Positions 22,948 to 30,862 are shown, counted from the first letter of the stretch. The stretch: 64,000 nt of DNA from Acipenser ruthenus (GCF_902713425.1 NC_081245.1:4391108-4455107); one strand, 5' to 3'. Notes: generated from the sequence alone by a model not told the origin. Made by a program: numbers and translations.

Positions 22948-25900
22948 CTCAGTGTCCGTGTCTCACATCCTCAGCTGCTGTTGCAGGAGGGAGATCTCTT
23001 CATTCAGATGGCTGCTCGTTTCCTCAGACCCCTCCACAGCTCTCTGCAGCGTCTCATTCCTCTCAATCAGCCTCCTGTTTGTAAACTCAAGGCCTTCGAT
23101 GGAGCTGAGCAGGTCTGCGGGCTCACTATGGAGACAGTGTGAGGAGAGGAGAGAGGAGAGGAGAGGGAGAGGGAGAGAAAGAGACGGAGAGGGAAAGAGG
23201 GAGAGAGGGAGAGGAGAGGGAGAGGGAGAGGGAGAGGGAGAGGGAGAGAGAGAGAAAGAGACGGAGAGGGAAAGAGGGAGAGAGGGAGAGGGAGGGAGAG
23301 AGGGAGAGGGAGAAAGAGACAGAGAGGGAGAGAGGGAGAAAGAGACGGAGAGGGAGAGAGGGAGAGGGAGAGGGAGAGGGAGAGGGAGGGAGAGAGAGGG
23401 AGAGGGAGAGAGAGGAGAAAGGAAAGAGGGAGAGAAAGAGAGAGGGGAGAGAGAGGAGACAGAGAGAGAGGGGAGAGAGGAGACAGAGAGAGAGGGAGAG
23501 GGGGAGAGAGAGGGGAGAGACGGAGAGAGTTCAGTTTAGTTTAGTTTAGTTTAGTTTATAGTTTATAGTTTAGTTTCTTCACTGTGTGCCCCGAGGCACA
23601 GGTACATCTCAATAGTGCAGCACTAAGAAATAAATACTAAAAATAATCATAATAATACAAAGAGAGACCTGAACACACCAGACTCAATAAAATAACAATA
23701 CAACAAGAAACTCCAAACAATTACTGTGCATCCAAAGTGATATCAATACACACACACACACACACACACAGACACACAGACAGACACACACACACACACA
23801 CACAGACAGACAGACACACACACACACACAGACACAGACAGACACACACACACACACACAGACACAGACAGACACACACACAGACACACAGACAGACACA
23901 CAGATAGACACAAACACACACACAGATAGACAGACAGACACACACACAGACAGACACACAGACACAGACAGACACACACACACACACACAGATACAGACA
24001 CACACACAGACAGACACACAGACAGACAGACAGACAGACACACACACACACACACAGACACACACACACAGACACACAGAGCTGTCGTGATGACTCTGGC
24101 TTTGCTACTCACACAGTCACCCTGCTGGTATCGCCCCCATAGCCCTCCAGCTGAGCAGTGCTGCCCCCTGTCTTCTTTCCTGGGGCAGAACACAAGGCCA
24201 GCATTGAACCCACGTCACAATGGATCACCGCTGTGGATTGACATGACCACCCTACAGAAAAAACTGATTCACTGGACTCTGTGAAGCTGAGGGAGTTCAT
24301 TCTATATAGAGGGGGTGGAATTCAATATGTTAACAAGGGAACATTATTCAGCAGCTTTCATTGGACTCTATGAAGCTGAGGGAGTTCATTCTATATAGAG
24401 GGGGTGGAATTCAATATGTTAACAAGGGAACATTATTCAGCAGCTTTCATTGGACTCTATGAAGCTGAGGGAGTTCATTCTGTATAGAGGGTGTGGAATT
24501 CAATATGTTAACAAGGGAACATTATTCAGCAGCTTTCATTGGACTCTATGAAGCTGAGGGAGTTCATTCTATATAGAGGGGGTGGAATTCAATATGTTAA
24601 CAAGGGAACATTATTCAGCAGCTTTCATTGGACTCTATGAAGCTGAGGGAGTTCATTCTACAGGGTGTAAAACGTTTGCTCACAGCTGTATTCTTGTGGA
24701 TGGGGATTGGTGTGCAATTGTAACTTCCGGCAAACAGACCCACTGAATAAAAACCGCACAGAGATTTTTTTTAACTTACCCGGGTGAAGAAGGGAGACAG
24801 TTTCGATAAACTCCACTTCATCGCTCTCCCTCATCTCTGATCTGGAGGGATAAAAGAGAAGAATCCCATTACAGACCAGCAAACTTGAATTCGAGTCCTC
24901 AAACCTCCGGTCCGAGCCCTAGTCCTTGAAACAAACTCAAATCAATTTTCATTAAACTAGAGGTAGTAGTGGGGGGGGGGGGGGGGGGGGGGGAGATGAC
25001 TTTGATGTATTTTTTTCTAGCTAGATTATTCTATTTCTATAAATTTGATTTCAGATAATAACGTCTTTTTTATCCTTTCTCTTTTACACAAAAAACACAT
25101 GAATGCATTTCCCCTTTGCGCCGGTTCACAATGCAATAAAACACATGAAGTTGACACAGACAGAGATTTCTAGGTTGAAAATGCTTTATAGTTCTGTTCA
25201 GTGCAGCCAGCACATGCTAGAGCTGGGTCCTCTCCCTGGTTTTGTTGCTGTATATGTTTCTTTGTATTATCTTGTATTCTGTGTAAACTACACTGTATTT
25301 AAATATGAAGCTTGCATTGTAACCCTGTGCTGCCCTGTAACACCTGCGTGAGTCGCCTGGGATAAAGGCATCTGCCATATAAATAAAGATAAAGATAATT
25401 GTGTGTGAAAGGCGCTGTATACCTAACACATACCCGTCCTCTCTGACCTCCGCAACCCAGCCCTTCATCACACACAGGAAGGTGTTCTGATCCACAGCCT
25501 GGCCCGACTGTTCGGGGTCCAGAACCCTGTGCAGCACCCGGAGGGGTCCTTCATCTCGGGGCTGCCCGGTCACTGCCTGCAGGTACTCCACAATCTGATC
25601 CGCGCTCACCCAACCTCAGAATAATACAGACAGGTATAGTCAGGTGTGTGTCTGTGCTGTGTGTATCACAGGACAGACAGCAGTGTATAATACAGACAGG
25701 TATAGTCAGGTGTGTGCCTGTGCTGTGTGTATCACAGGACAGACAGCAGTGTATAATACAGACAGGTATAGTCAGGTGTGTGCCTGTGCTGTGTGTATCA
25801 CAGGACAGACAGCAGTGTATAATACAGACAGGTATAGTCAGGTGTGTGTCTGTGCTGTGTGTATCACAGGACAGACAGCAGTGTATAATACAGACAGGTA

Positions 25901-28421
25901 TAGTCAGGTGTGTGCCTGTGCTGTGTGTATCACAGGACAGACAGCAGTGTATAATACAGGCAGGTATAGTCAGGTGTGTGCCTGTGCTGTGTGTATCACA
26001 GGACAGACAGCAGTGTATAATACAGACAGGTATAGTCAGGTGTGTGCCTGTGCTGTGTGTATCACAGGACAGACAGCAGTGTATAATACAGACAGGTATA
26101 GTCAGGTGTGTGCCTGTGCTGTGTGTATCACAGGACAGACAGCACTGTATAATACAGACAGGTATAGTCAGGTGTGTGTCTGTGCTGTGTGTATCACAGG
26201 ACAGACAGCAGTGTATAATACAGACAGGTATAGTCAGGTGTGTGCCTGTGCTGTGTGTATCACAGGACAGACAGCAGTGTATAATACAGACAGGTATAGT
26301 CAGGTGTGTGCCTGTGCTGTGTGTATCACAGGACAGACAGCAGTGTATAATACAGACAGGTATAGTCAGGTGTGTACCTGTGCTGTGTGTATCACAGGAC
26401 AGACAGCAGTGTATAATACAGACAGGTATAGTCAGGTGTGTGTCTGTGCTGTGTGTATCACAGGCCAGACAGCAGTGTATAATACAGACAGGTATAGTCA
26501 GGTGTGTGTCTGTGCTGTGTGTATCACAGGACAGACAGCAGTGTATAATACAGACAGGTATAGTCAGGTGTGTGTCTGTGCTGTGTGTATCACAGGCCAG
26601 ACAGCAGTGTATAATACAGACAGGTATAGTCAGGTGTGTGTCTGTGCTGTGTGTATCACAGGACAGACAGCAGTGTATAATACAGGCAGGTATAGTCAGG
26701 TGTGTACCTGTGTTGTCTGTATCACAGGCCTCAAAGGTGGAGTTCAGTAAATCTTCCTCAGTACAGGAGCTGCTGTTCACAGGGCTGCTGTCAGTCAGAC
26801 TGTCCCACTGCAGGGCTGACAGAGGAAACAGAGAAGTTATGTTAGTGAGACACACACACACACACCCCCCCCCAGCCGGGTTAAAAAAAGCGCAGAGTTT
26901 GCGCTACACTTTCCTGCATTTTAGAAACGCATACAATTTCTACATTTTATTACAAACCTCAGTTAAATACTATTATTATTACTGCACTTCTGTTTCAAGT
27001 TACAAACATGCCATACAACGTAGTTTAGCATACTGCTAAACAAAATAAGGGTAAAGAGAAACTTACCCTGAAAAGTATTTTGTATTTCAGTACAGGCTCT
27101 CATCCATACACTGATCACACACTCACCCTCTGGTTCAGTGCAGGCTCTCATCCATACACTGATCACACACTCACCCTCCGGTTCAGTACAGGCTCTCATC
27201 CATACACTGATCACACACTCACCCTCTGGTTCAGTCCAGGCTCTCATCCATACACTGATCACACACTCACCCTTGGTTCAGTCCAGGCTCTCATCCATAC
27301 ACTGATCACACACTCACCCTCTGGTTCACTGTCCAGGCTCTCATCCATGTAGCTTTGCCCAGACTCAATGTCCCCACTGCTGCTGTCCAGCTGGGGCTGG
27401 GGTGCTAGGGACACACACAGGACAGAAGAAGGAGTCAAAAAAAAAAGATCTGTGAATGTGACAGCTGTTCTGTATATTTCATGTCACTTCAGCAGCCTGT
27501 TTCTGAGAATTCTGATGACGACGCAGGCTGCAGGAGACGGCGAGTCGCTGGGAGTCTGTGGGGTTTCTGAGGAATTCCGTTCCGCCTCCACAGCTGGAAC
27601 TCTGGTTTCTTTATTTGGGATGTTGTCAAGTCCCCAATGTAAACCTACCTTTTATAACAGATACAGCCTCTGCTGGTTCAGGGTCCGGTTTGCTGAGTAG
27701 GACTGCACTGCCTTTAATCAGACTCTCCTCCACCTCTCCGAAAGCACAGCTCCAGTCCAGGTCTTCCACAGAGCGACTCCTCTTCCTCACACTCCAGTCC
27801 AGGTCTTCCACAGAGTGGTTCCTCCTCTCCCTCACACTCCAGTCCAGGTCTTCTACAGAGCGACTCCTCTCCCTCACACTCCAGTCCAGGTTTTCCACAG
27901 AGCGACTCCTCCTCTCCCTCACACTCCAGTCCAGGTCTTCCACAGAGCGTCTCCTCTCCCTCACACTCCAGTCCAGGTCTTCCACAGAGCGTCTCCTCTC
28001 CCTCACACTCCAGTCCAGGTCTTCCACAGAGCGTCTCCTCCTCCTCACACTCCAGTCCAGGTCTTCCACAGAGCGTCTCCTCCTCTCCCTCACACTCCAG
28101 TCCAGGTCTTCCACAGAGCAGCTCCTCTCCCTCACACTCCAGTCCAGGTCTTCCACAGAGCGTCTCCTCTCCCTCACACTCCAGTCCAGGTCTTCCACAG
28201 AGCGTCTCCTCCTCCTCACACTCCAGTCCAGGTCTTCCACAGAGCGTCTCCTCCTCTCCCTCACACTCCAGTCCAGGTCTTCCACAGAGCAGCTCCTCTC
28301 CCTCACACTCCAGTCCAGGTCTTCCACAGAGCGTCTCCTCTCCCTCACACTCCAGTCCAGGTCTTCCACAGAGCGACTTCTTCTCAAACTGGACCCAAGC
28401 TTCTTATCCCCTGTGCCAGAC
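15356..28421 (-). CDS. kash5: KASH5 (CCDC155), meiotic LINC-complex dynein adaptor; gene span
   Basis: KASH5 sits in the outer nuclear membrane of meiotic cells, binds SUN1 through its C-terminal KASH peptide and activates dynein to move telomeres. I reconstructed 18 coding exons on the minus strand whose phases all match: 27649-28421, 27318-27404, 26708-26815, 25434-25614, 24780-24841, 24113-24179, 22967-23125, 22445-22562, 22012-22062, 21343-21420, 20950-21006, 20238-20297, 19746-19810, 18948-19158, 18079-18213, 17199-17330, 17020-17057 and 15356-15581. Together they encode about 870 residues, against 562 in human as I recall it; the excess is mostly an N-terminal repeat. The order is VNTR, EF-hand-like domain (STFEACD, TGxxS, LDP), coiled coil ([16 protein letters not shown]), transmembrane helix, tail ending in PPPI. 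The start codon is not certain; a candidate first exon is at 31436-31508. I see no coding lesion. Confidence 0.9.
15605..15795 (-). repeat. 39-bp minisatellite in the last kash5 intron
   Basis: About 4.7 copies of ACACAGCCACTGCATTATAC plus ACTGCACTGTACATGAGAT, 20-200 bp upstream of the last kash5 acceptor (minus strand). Confidence 0.9.
15845..16965 (-). repeat. 73-bp minisatellite, about 15 copies, kash5 intron
   Basis: The unit AGGAACCAACTGCATCTCAG, ACCTGAGGAGCAGAGACAAG, AAACACAGGAATATAAACCA, GAGACCGGACCAC repeats head to tail with very few differences (CAGCAACAAG, GATAAG and GGGACC variants). It fills most of the intron between the last two kash5 exons. Confidence 0.93.
17020..17057 (-). 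CDS. kash5: kash5 38-nt micro-exon
   Basis: Acceptor CTCTCGCAG|GACC and donor GACTG|GTAAGA bound 38 nt encoding [12 protein letters not shown] plus two bases. Phase 0 in and 2 out, exactly what the last exon needs. Confidence 0.78.
17199..17330 (-). CDS. kash5: kash5 lumen-proximal linker exon
   Basis: A 132-nt, phase-0 exon with acceptor TGGGCAG|GAT and donor CCGGAG|GTAAAA, encoding [20 protein letters not shown], then [20 protein letters not shown] and TVPE. Low-complexity, charged cytoplasmic linker. Confidence 0.78.
17368..17475 (-). mobile_element. SINE tail fragment
   Basis: The minus strand ends in GAGTCGCCTTGGATAAAGACG and carries a body (AACTACACTGTATTTAAATA) that is shared, in the opposite orientation, with 25285-25395. 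Both look like truncated copies of one SINE lying in kash5 introns. Confidence 0.6.
17490..18025 (+). repeat. 89-bp tandem repeat, about 6 copies
   Basis: The unit TCCAATGAAAGCTGCTGAAT, AATGTTCCCTTGTTAACATA, TTGAATTCCACCCCCTCTAT, ATAGAATGAACTCCCTCAGC, TTCATAGAG. The same unit is amplified at 19255-19625, 24275-24660 (inverted), 36340-36890 (inverted) and 41575-43350. It derives from a Tc1-type MITE (see 41555-43553). Confidence 0.95.
18079..18213 (-). CDS. kash5: kash5 exon, [13 protein letters not shown] region
   Basis: A 135-nt, phase-0 exon with acceptor GTTTCAG|GAC and donor GAGCAG|GTGAGG, encoding [20 protein letters not shown] then [20 protein letters not shown] and QSGEQ. PLCGM matches the human NPLCGVW site in the disordered stretch before the membrane anchor. 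Confidence 0.82.
18265..18795 (-). repeat. (TG)n-rich repeat with TCAGTGTGTG units
   Basis: GT-rich, with interspersed TCAG and CGTG units, ending 50 bp from the 5' edge of the kash5 exon 18079-18213. It keeps several plus frames open, but the translations (VCVCVSVC) are repeat text. Confidence 0.92.
18948..19158 (-). CDS. kash5: kash5 exon with 10-aa coding minisatellite
   Basis: A 211-nt exon. The acceptor TTGCAG|CCC keeps phase 2. After [11 protein letters not shown] it carries four 30-bp in-frame repeats of [20 protein letters not shown], then [16 protein letters not shown] and KCLQ at the donor [22 protein letters not shown] resembles the human LGLEIEAIRQ segment that follows the coiled coil. 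The repeats lie at about 19018-19137. Confidence 0.82.
19255..19625 (+). repeat. 89-bp tandem repeat, about 4 copies
   Basis: Same unit as 17490-18025, with small variants (AACGTTCCC, ATACTGAATT, CTGTATAG). It lies in the kash5 intron between the exons at 19746 and 18948. Confidence 0.95.
19746..19810 (-). CDS. kash5: kash5 coiled-coil exon 7
   Basis: A 65-nt exon, phase 0 in and 2 out, encoding [20 protein letters not shown], with acceptor CCACAAG|GAG and donor ACAGC|GTGAGT. It corresponds to human ELRLEISRLEEQLSQTYE, one of the strongest matches in the gene. Confidence 0.93.
20238..20297 (-). CDS. kash5: kash5 coiled-coil exon 6
   Basis: A 60-nt, phase-0 exon encoding [20 protein letters not shown], with acceptor CCTCACAG|AGA and donor ATTCAG|GTAGCA. 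It corresponds to human ESLAQTLEEYRVTTQE. Confidence 0.88.
20700..20935 (+). mobile_element. Diverged single copy of the MITE behind the 89-bp repeat
   Basis: The segment ATAGAATGAACTCGCCTCGC is followed by GCTGAATCACACACCACTTT, GTAGTTTTCC and TACATGATGTTAAATAAAT, in the same order as in the full MITE at 41555-43553 but without tandem amplification. Confidence 0.65.
20950..21006 (-). CDS. kash5: kash5 coiled-coil exon 5
   Basis: A 57-nt, phase-0 exon encoding [19 protein letters not shown], with acceptor CTTCTCAG|ATT and donor ACAGAG|GTAAAC. It occupies the position of the human ECEHLICQRDTILSE segment. Confidence 0.85.
21185..21312 (-). mobile_element. SINE (family B), truncated
   Basis: The minus strand carries TGACCCTGAGCAAGTCCCGG and the head with GGAGGCTGCGGGGC. 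The body is diverged and the tail is missing. Intronic in kash5. Confidence 0.65.
21343..21420 (-). CDS. kash5: kash5 coiled-coil exon 4
   Basis: A 78-nt, phase-0 exon encoding [20 protein letters not shown] then DKAELK, with acceptor CTGTCAG|AGC and donor CTCAAG|GTAACC. LAAERD corresponds to LLAERD in the human protein. Confidence 0.88.
21605..21945. repeat. (CA)n/(CAGA)n microsatellite
   Basis: ACAGACAG and ACACACAC runs between two kash5 coiled-coil exons. All frames are open because the repeat lacks stops. Confidence 0.95.
22012..22062 (-). CDS. kash5: kash5 coiled-coil exon 3
   Basis: A 51-nt, phase-0 exon encoding [17 protein letters not shown], with acceptor ATCAACAG|GAG and donor GAGGAG|GTGAAA. 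It matches the human AEKEQQHLVAEMETLQEE region. Confidence 0.85.
22245..22440. repeat. AGCCC minisatellite abutting a kash5 splice donor
   Basis: AGCCC/AACCCC/GGCC pentamer-type repeats start four bases after the donor of exon 22445-22562 (minus strand reads GTGAGAGCTGGGCTGG). G-rich on the transcribed-sense strand, so it may be quadruplex-prone and rich in hnRNP-type GGG signals next to the 5' splice site. Confidence 0.9.
22445..22562 (-). CDS. kash5: kash5 coiled-coil exon 2
   Basis: A 118-nt exon with acceptor CCCCTCAG|CTCC and donor CAGCTG|GTGAGA. It encodes [20 protein letters not shown], then [19 protein letters not shown]. This corresponds to human QQALQFAKAMDEELEDLKTL. Heptad pattern intact. 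Confidence 0.93.
22811..22914 (-). pseudogene. Duplicated 3' half of a kash5 coiled-coil exon
   Basis: The sequence from the codons for IERNETL to the splice donor is identical or nearly so to 22967-23070, and a (TG)n run occupies the place where the 5' half and acceptor should be. Without an acceptor it should be intronic, although a cryptic AG could let it be spliced in. It arose by duplication of exon end, donor and intron start. Confidence 0.8.
22967..23125 (-). CDS. kash5: kash5 coiled-coil exon 1
   Basis: A 159-nt exon with acceptor TCCATAG|TGAGCC and donor GAGGAT|GTGAGA. It encodes [20 protein letters not shown], then [20 protein letters not shown], then [12 protein letters not shown]. 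It aligns almost residue for residue with human ADLLSSLEDLELSNRRL. The 3' part of this exon is duplicated at 22811-22914. Confidence 0.93.
23137..23580. repeat. GGGAGA purine tract followed by (GTTTA)n
   Basis: About 390 bp of GAGAGG/GGGAGA purine repeat directly upstream of the acceptor of the kash5 exon 22967-23125 (pyrimidine-rich on the minus strand), then a short AGTTT run. Confidence 0.92.
23743..24080. repeat. (CA)n/(CAGA)n microsatellite
   Basis: ACACACAC with interspersed AGACAGAC, just downstream of the donor of the kash5 exon 24113-24179. No gene. Confidence 0.95.
24113..24179 (-). CDS. kash5: kash5 exon, [16 protein letters not shown]
   Basis: A 67-nt exon with acceptor TGCCCCAG|GAAAG and donor GTGACTGT|GTGAGT. 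It encodes a glycine-rich linker before the coiled coil. Phase 1 in, phase 2 out. Confidence 0.8.
24275..24660 (-). repeat. 89-bp tandem repeat, inverted, about 4 copies
   Basis: Same unit as 17490-18025 but on the opposite strand (TTCATTGGACTCTATGAAGC). Lies in a kash5 intron. Confidence 0.95.
24780..24841 (-). CDS. kash5: kash5 exon, [20 protein letters not shown]
   Basis: A 62-nt exon with acceptor CCCTCCAG|ATCAG and donor CACCCGG|GTAAGT. It encodes a short acidic stretch after the EF-hand domain. Phase 2 in, phase 1 out, matching both neighbours. Confidence 0.82.
25285..25395 (+). mobile_element. SINE tail fragment
   Basis: AACTACACTGTATTTAAATA, then GTGAGTCGCCTGGGATAAAG, GCATCTGCC and an A-rich end. 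Counterpart of 17368-17475 in the opposite orientation. Confidence 0.6.
25434..25614 (-). CDS. kash5: kash5 EF-hand exon, second half
   Basis: This 181-nt exon encodes [20 protein letters not shown], then [14 protein letters not shown], then [27 protein letters not shown] and the VMxxW motif align with human KASH5 (YLEAVTG, LDPNGEG, VMRDW). In mammals this region with the coiled coil contacts dynein light intermediate chain. The donor is GACGG|GTATGT. Confidence 0.93.
25618..26707 (-). repeat. 66-bp minisatellite seeded from a kash5 splice donor, about 16 copies
   Basis: On the minus strand each unit reads CCTGTGATACACACAGCACA, GG, then ACACACCTGACTATACCTGT and CTGTATTATACACTGCTGTC. The first part copies the end of the EF-hand exon (CCTGTGATACAGACAACACAG) and the next part copies its intron start. 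In most copies the base after the duplicated junction is GC or GA, not GT; a GT survives in the real donor and in one copy at about 26374. Confidence 0.92.
26708..26815 (-). CDS. kash5: kash5 EF-hand exon, first half
   Basis: This 108-nt exon encodes [29 protein letters not shown]. The motif LNSTFEACD is the hallmark of the KASH5 N-terminal domain and matches the human sequence as I remember it. The donor is ACAACACAG|GTACAC. The last 20 or so bases plus the first intron bases are amplified in the adjacent 66-bp minisatellite. Confidence 0.92.
27080..27317 (-). repeat. 47-bp tandem repeat of a kash5 exon end and donor
   Basis: On the minus strand CTGAACCAGAGGGTGAGTGT, GTGATCAGTGTATGGATGAG, AGCCTG recurs four more times after the true exon 27318-27404. 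Most copies keep the exonic bases EPEG and a perfect GTGAGT donor, and one near 27270 is altered (AACCAAGGGTGAGT). Several competing 5' splice sites therefore lie within 240 bp. Confidence 0.88.
27318..27404 (-). CDS. kash5: kash5 acidic linker exon
   Basis: The acceptor CCCTAG|CACC and donor CCAGAGG|GTGAGT bound an 87-nt exon, phase 1 to phase 1, encoding [16 protein letters not shown] then [13 protein letters not shown]. It joins the VNTR exon to the EF-hand exon. Its donor and the last coding bases are copied tandemly downstream (see 27080-27317). Confidence 0.8.
27649..28421 (-). CDS. kash5: kash5 N-terminal exon with 14-15-aa VNTR
   Basis: The acceptor is TTTGTTTCAG|G at 28422-28424; an alternative, GGCACAG|GGG, at 28410 would suit a phase-1 upstream exon. 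The exon opens [16 protein letters not shown] and then carries 15 tandem copies of [14 protein letters not shown]-type sequence, ends [20 protein letters not shown] and [11 protein letters not shown], and splices at AAAAG|GTAGGT. The repeats are 42 or 45 bp, always in frame, very similar to each other, and rich in RRRS sites that basophilic kinases could use. I do not know of such a repeat in mammalian KASH5, whose N-terminus before the EF-hand is short. Confidence 0.8.
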
Positions 28422-28849
28422 CTGAAACAAAACGAAAGTGGTTCTTCGAGTACATAATAATTCCAGATTCTTACCTAATATATATTGCCTTGAAAGCTGG
28501 TTCCAGGAGACCTAGTTTGAGGGTGCTGTATCAAACCCCCAAGCGAGCCGTGCAGTGTATATGAAAAACACACCGTTTCTGGTGAATTGGATTTTTTTAA
28601 ATGGTAACTGGATCACGGTTTCTTTGTCATGTATTATAAGTGCACATATATTTAAAATACTGTTCAAACTACACTGTACATCAGCTGACTTTAAAGCCAA
28701 CCGCCAATATTAATAAAGAAATTCAGATGGAAATAATTAAATCCAGCAAGCACACACAAAACAGTTTGTTTATTTTCAACCAGTCTTGCTACTGTAGTGT
28801 TATTAAAACAAGGTAAAGTGTTAATTACTGCATACGCGAGGAAAGCCAA

Positions 28850-29276
28850 CCGGTCGTTTCCTTAGCAACGAGCTTATCGATCACCAATCTAAACAAACGA
28901 CTGCCTTATTATTATTATTATTATTATAGCTACAGAAATATCAAACCTTGATCAGAGTACCATTATGAATGTTTATATTAATTGGTACAGTAAGCTACGA
29001 TCGTACTCGGGTGAAAACATCGTGGAGAGACACAGGCCTCGTTGCCGTGGGAACGTGACGTCACGCTCTTAGCGCGTCATAACGGCACGCCGCTACGCAA
29101 ACAACGTGCAAGCCGTTGCCTTTCTGTGTAGATTTTTCTTCATGAAACAAAATTACTAATAAAAAATATTGCAAACATGTTGCTGCTTAGAGAACACACA
29201 TACCATAAACAATAATGAAACATTGAATATAAAACTCGGTTTCTAATCTAGTAAACTGTATTTCTGTTTAAAAAGT

Positions 29277-29340
<64 letters not shown>

Positions 29341-29975
29341 TTATTTGTAAAGGCAAAAACAGCTACCACGTACTGCTTTATAGAAAAACTTAGCACTGGA
29401 GATAATATATTTATAAAGAATAATGTACGACTTTCCACAGAGTTTAAAAAATGAATATTTTGTCTGTCTGTAGCTCCGTTGCCATGGCAAATTTCGCCTT
29501 CTATATTAACACACGTTATTAATACGCCTTAAAACCAACAAAACAACGACCTTATTGGTTGTGTGTAAGGTAAAAAAAAAAAAAAAAAAAAAAGTATTCA
29601 AAATGTATTTAAATTAAATTCGGGTTTTTAATACAATATTACAAATGCTATTCACCGAGTCACGCGGCGGTTGCCATGCGACGGTTGCCATGAACCAACA
29701 CCTCGCTCCCCTTAACGACCCCGCAACACCAAACCGTTCACCCCGAAGGCTTTAAATTTGAAATCCTCGGTTACTTATTTTAATATTAAACGGCGGTCGA
29801 CGCTGTACTCGTACATGTCTAAAAGATATCCAGACTTCGAGCCGCCGCCGCCGCCGTCGTCGTGAGGCGGGAGAACAAAATCTTCACCTCCTTCTCCGAC
29901 AGCGAAAAACACACCCAACTCCCGCGAGAGCCCGCGTCGCTGGGCAACGCGCGGAGGATTACGTGACGTCACTTA
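28850..29975 (-). promoter_or_regulatory. X-box and CRE cluster, likely kash5 promoter region
   Basis: Palindromic RFX-type X-boxes or close variants lie at 28856-28869 (GTTTCCTTAGCAAC), 29041-29054 (GTTGCCGTGGGAAC), 29478-29491 (GTTGCCATGGCAAA), 29670-29683 and 29684-29697 (GTTGCCATG half sites). Perfect TGACGTCA CREs lie at 29056-29063, directly after an X-box, and at 29964-29971; a third is at 30446-30453. The stretch is locally CpG-rich. RFX and CREM/ATF sites are typical of cilia, spermatid and meiotic genes, which suits kash5. Exact start sites are not visible. Confidence 0.5.
28910..28926. repeat. Short (TTA)n; longer (ATA)n at 29277-29338
   Basis: Simple trinucleotide runs in the presumed kash5 5' region; an A-run follows at about 29573-29593. 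No gene. Confidence 0.85.
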
Positions 29976-30109
29976 AAGGCACAGGACCCGATTTAACCGC
30001 AGAAATACCGTCCACTGGAGTTTTAGTCGTGTTTTTCCTCGCATTCTGAACATATTGTACTTCAGAAATCCCTGAGCCGAAAGAAGCGGGAATGCCCACG
30101 ACAAAAAAA

Positions 30110-30335
30110 GACAGAAGTCGCTAAGACGTAAAACGGAAGCCATAATAGCAGTCCAGTAGTCTATTAGATTTTGAAAAGTCACATTTTCCAATTGTTGTCG
30201 GTTTTTTCTACTGCAGATTGAAATTCAATACGTGAAGGTAAAATTATTCAGCAGGTTTCATTCGGCTTTGTAATGCAAACTTAATTAACTATACAGGGTG
30301 ATGCAAAACGTTTTTGGCCATTTGAAAATGTAACC
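30110..30335 (-). mobile_element. MITE copy (family of the 89-bp repeat)
   Basis: Contains TTCAGCAGGTTTCATTCGGC, GATGCAAAACGTTTTTGGCC and the AATAGCAGTCCAGTAGTCTA region in the order expected for the inverted MITE. Single copy, no tandem expansion. Confidence 0.6.
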
Positions 30336-30830
30336 ACCTTAAACCTCCCGTGACTTGAACGCACATTTCCATGAACGTATTTCCAGGGCGGAGTCCTGCT
30401 GCTGCTGACGGTGAGGTTACGGAATTCAAGTGTACAATTATTCCTTGACGTCACAATGCAGTGACATCATCAACGTGTCTATCCTGGCTGCAGCAGAGAC
30501 TCTAAACCAGCTGCCAGATGACGAGGCATCACAAAGCAGTGACATCATCACCGGACTACCGGAATTCCGTGCAAAACCACCAGTTACTTGTTTTAAGGTA
30601 TTATAATTTATTAAGATAACAGATTTTATTATTGAAAGTGTGAATTTAATCTTACCTCTGTGTGTGTGTGTGTGTGTGCTCACTATGGACTTCCTGTTGT
30701 TCCAGTCACAAAACAGGATGCAAGCTCACAATGATCGCTTAGCTAAAGATGAAACAACAACACACAGAGCCTGACTGAGCCCATCTGAAGCTGCACCTTC
30801 TCAACTCTGCATTTGAAACTGTATCTAAAC

Positions 30831-30862
<32 letters not shown>

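Noticed and set aside
22181-23549. A 452-codon plus frame over CCCAG, TG and GGGAGA repeats
   Set aside because: Joins three unrelated simple repeats and runs antisense to kash5 coiled-coil exons.
24969-24993. Poly-G run
   Set aside because: Simple homopolymer, listed only as a likely sequencing trouble spot.
25551-27039. Frames of 370-460 codons ([16 protein letters not shown] and the like) on both strands
   Set aside because: Repeat text of the 66-bp minisatellite; only the ends overlap true kash5 exons.
27558-28564. Plus-strand frames over the VNTR ([13 protein letters not shown] and [11 protein letters not shown])
   Set aside because: Antisense of the kash5 VNTR exon; the minus frame is the one with matching splice phases.
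29775-29972. Minus frame MTSRNPPRVAQRRGLSRELG starting at a CRE
   Set aside because: Begins on the TGACGTCA palindrome itself and lies in the CpG-rich promoter; no donor in phase and no similarity that I recognise.
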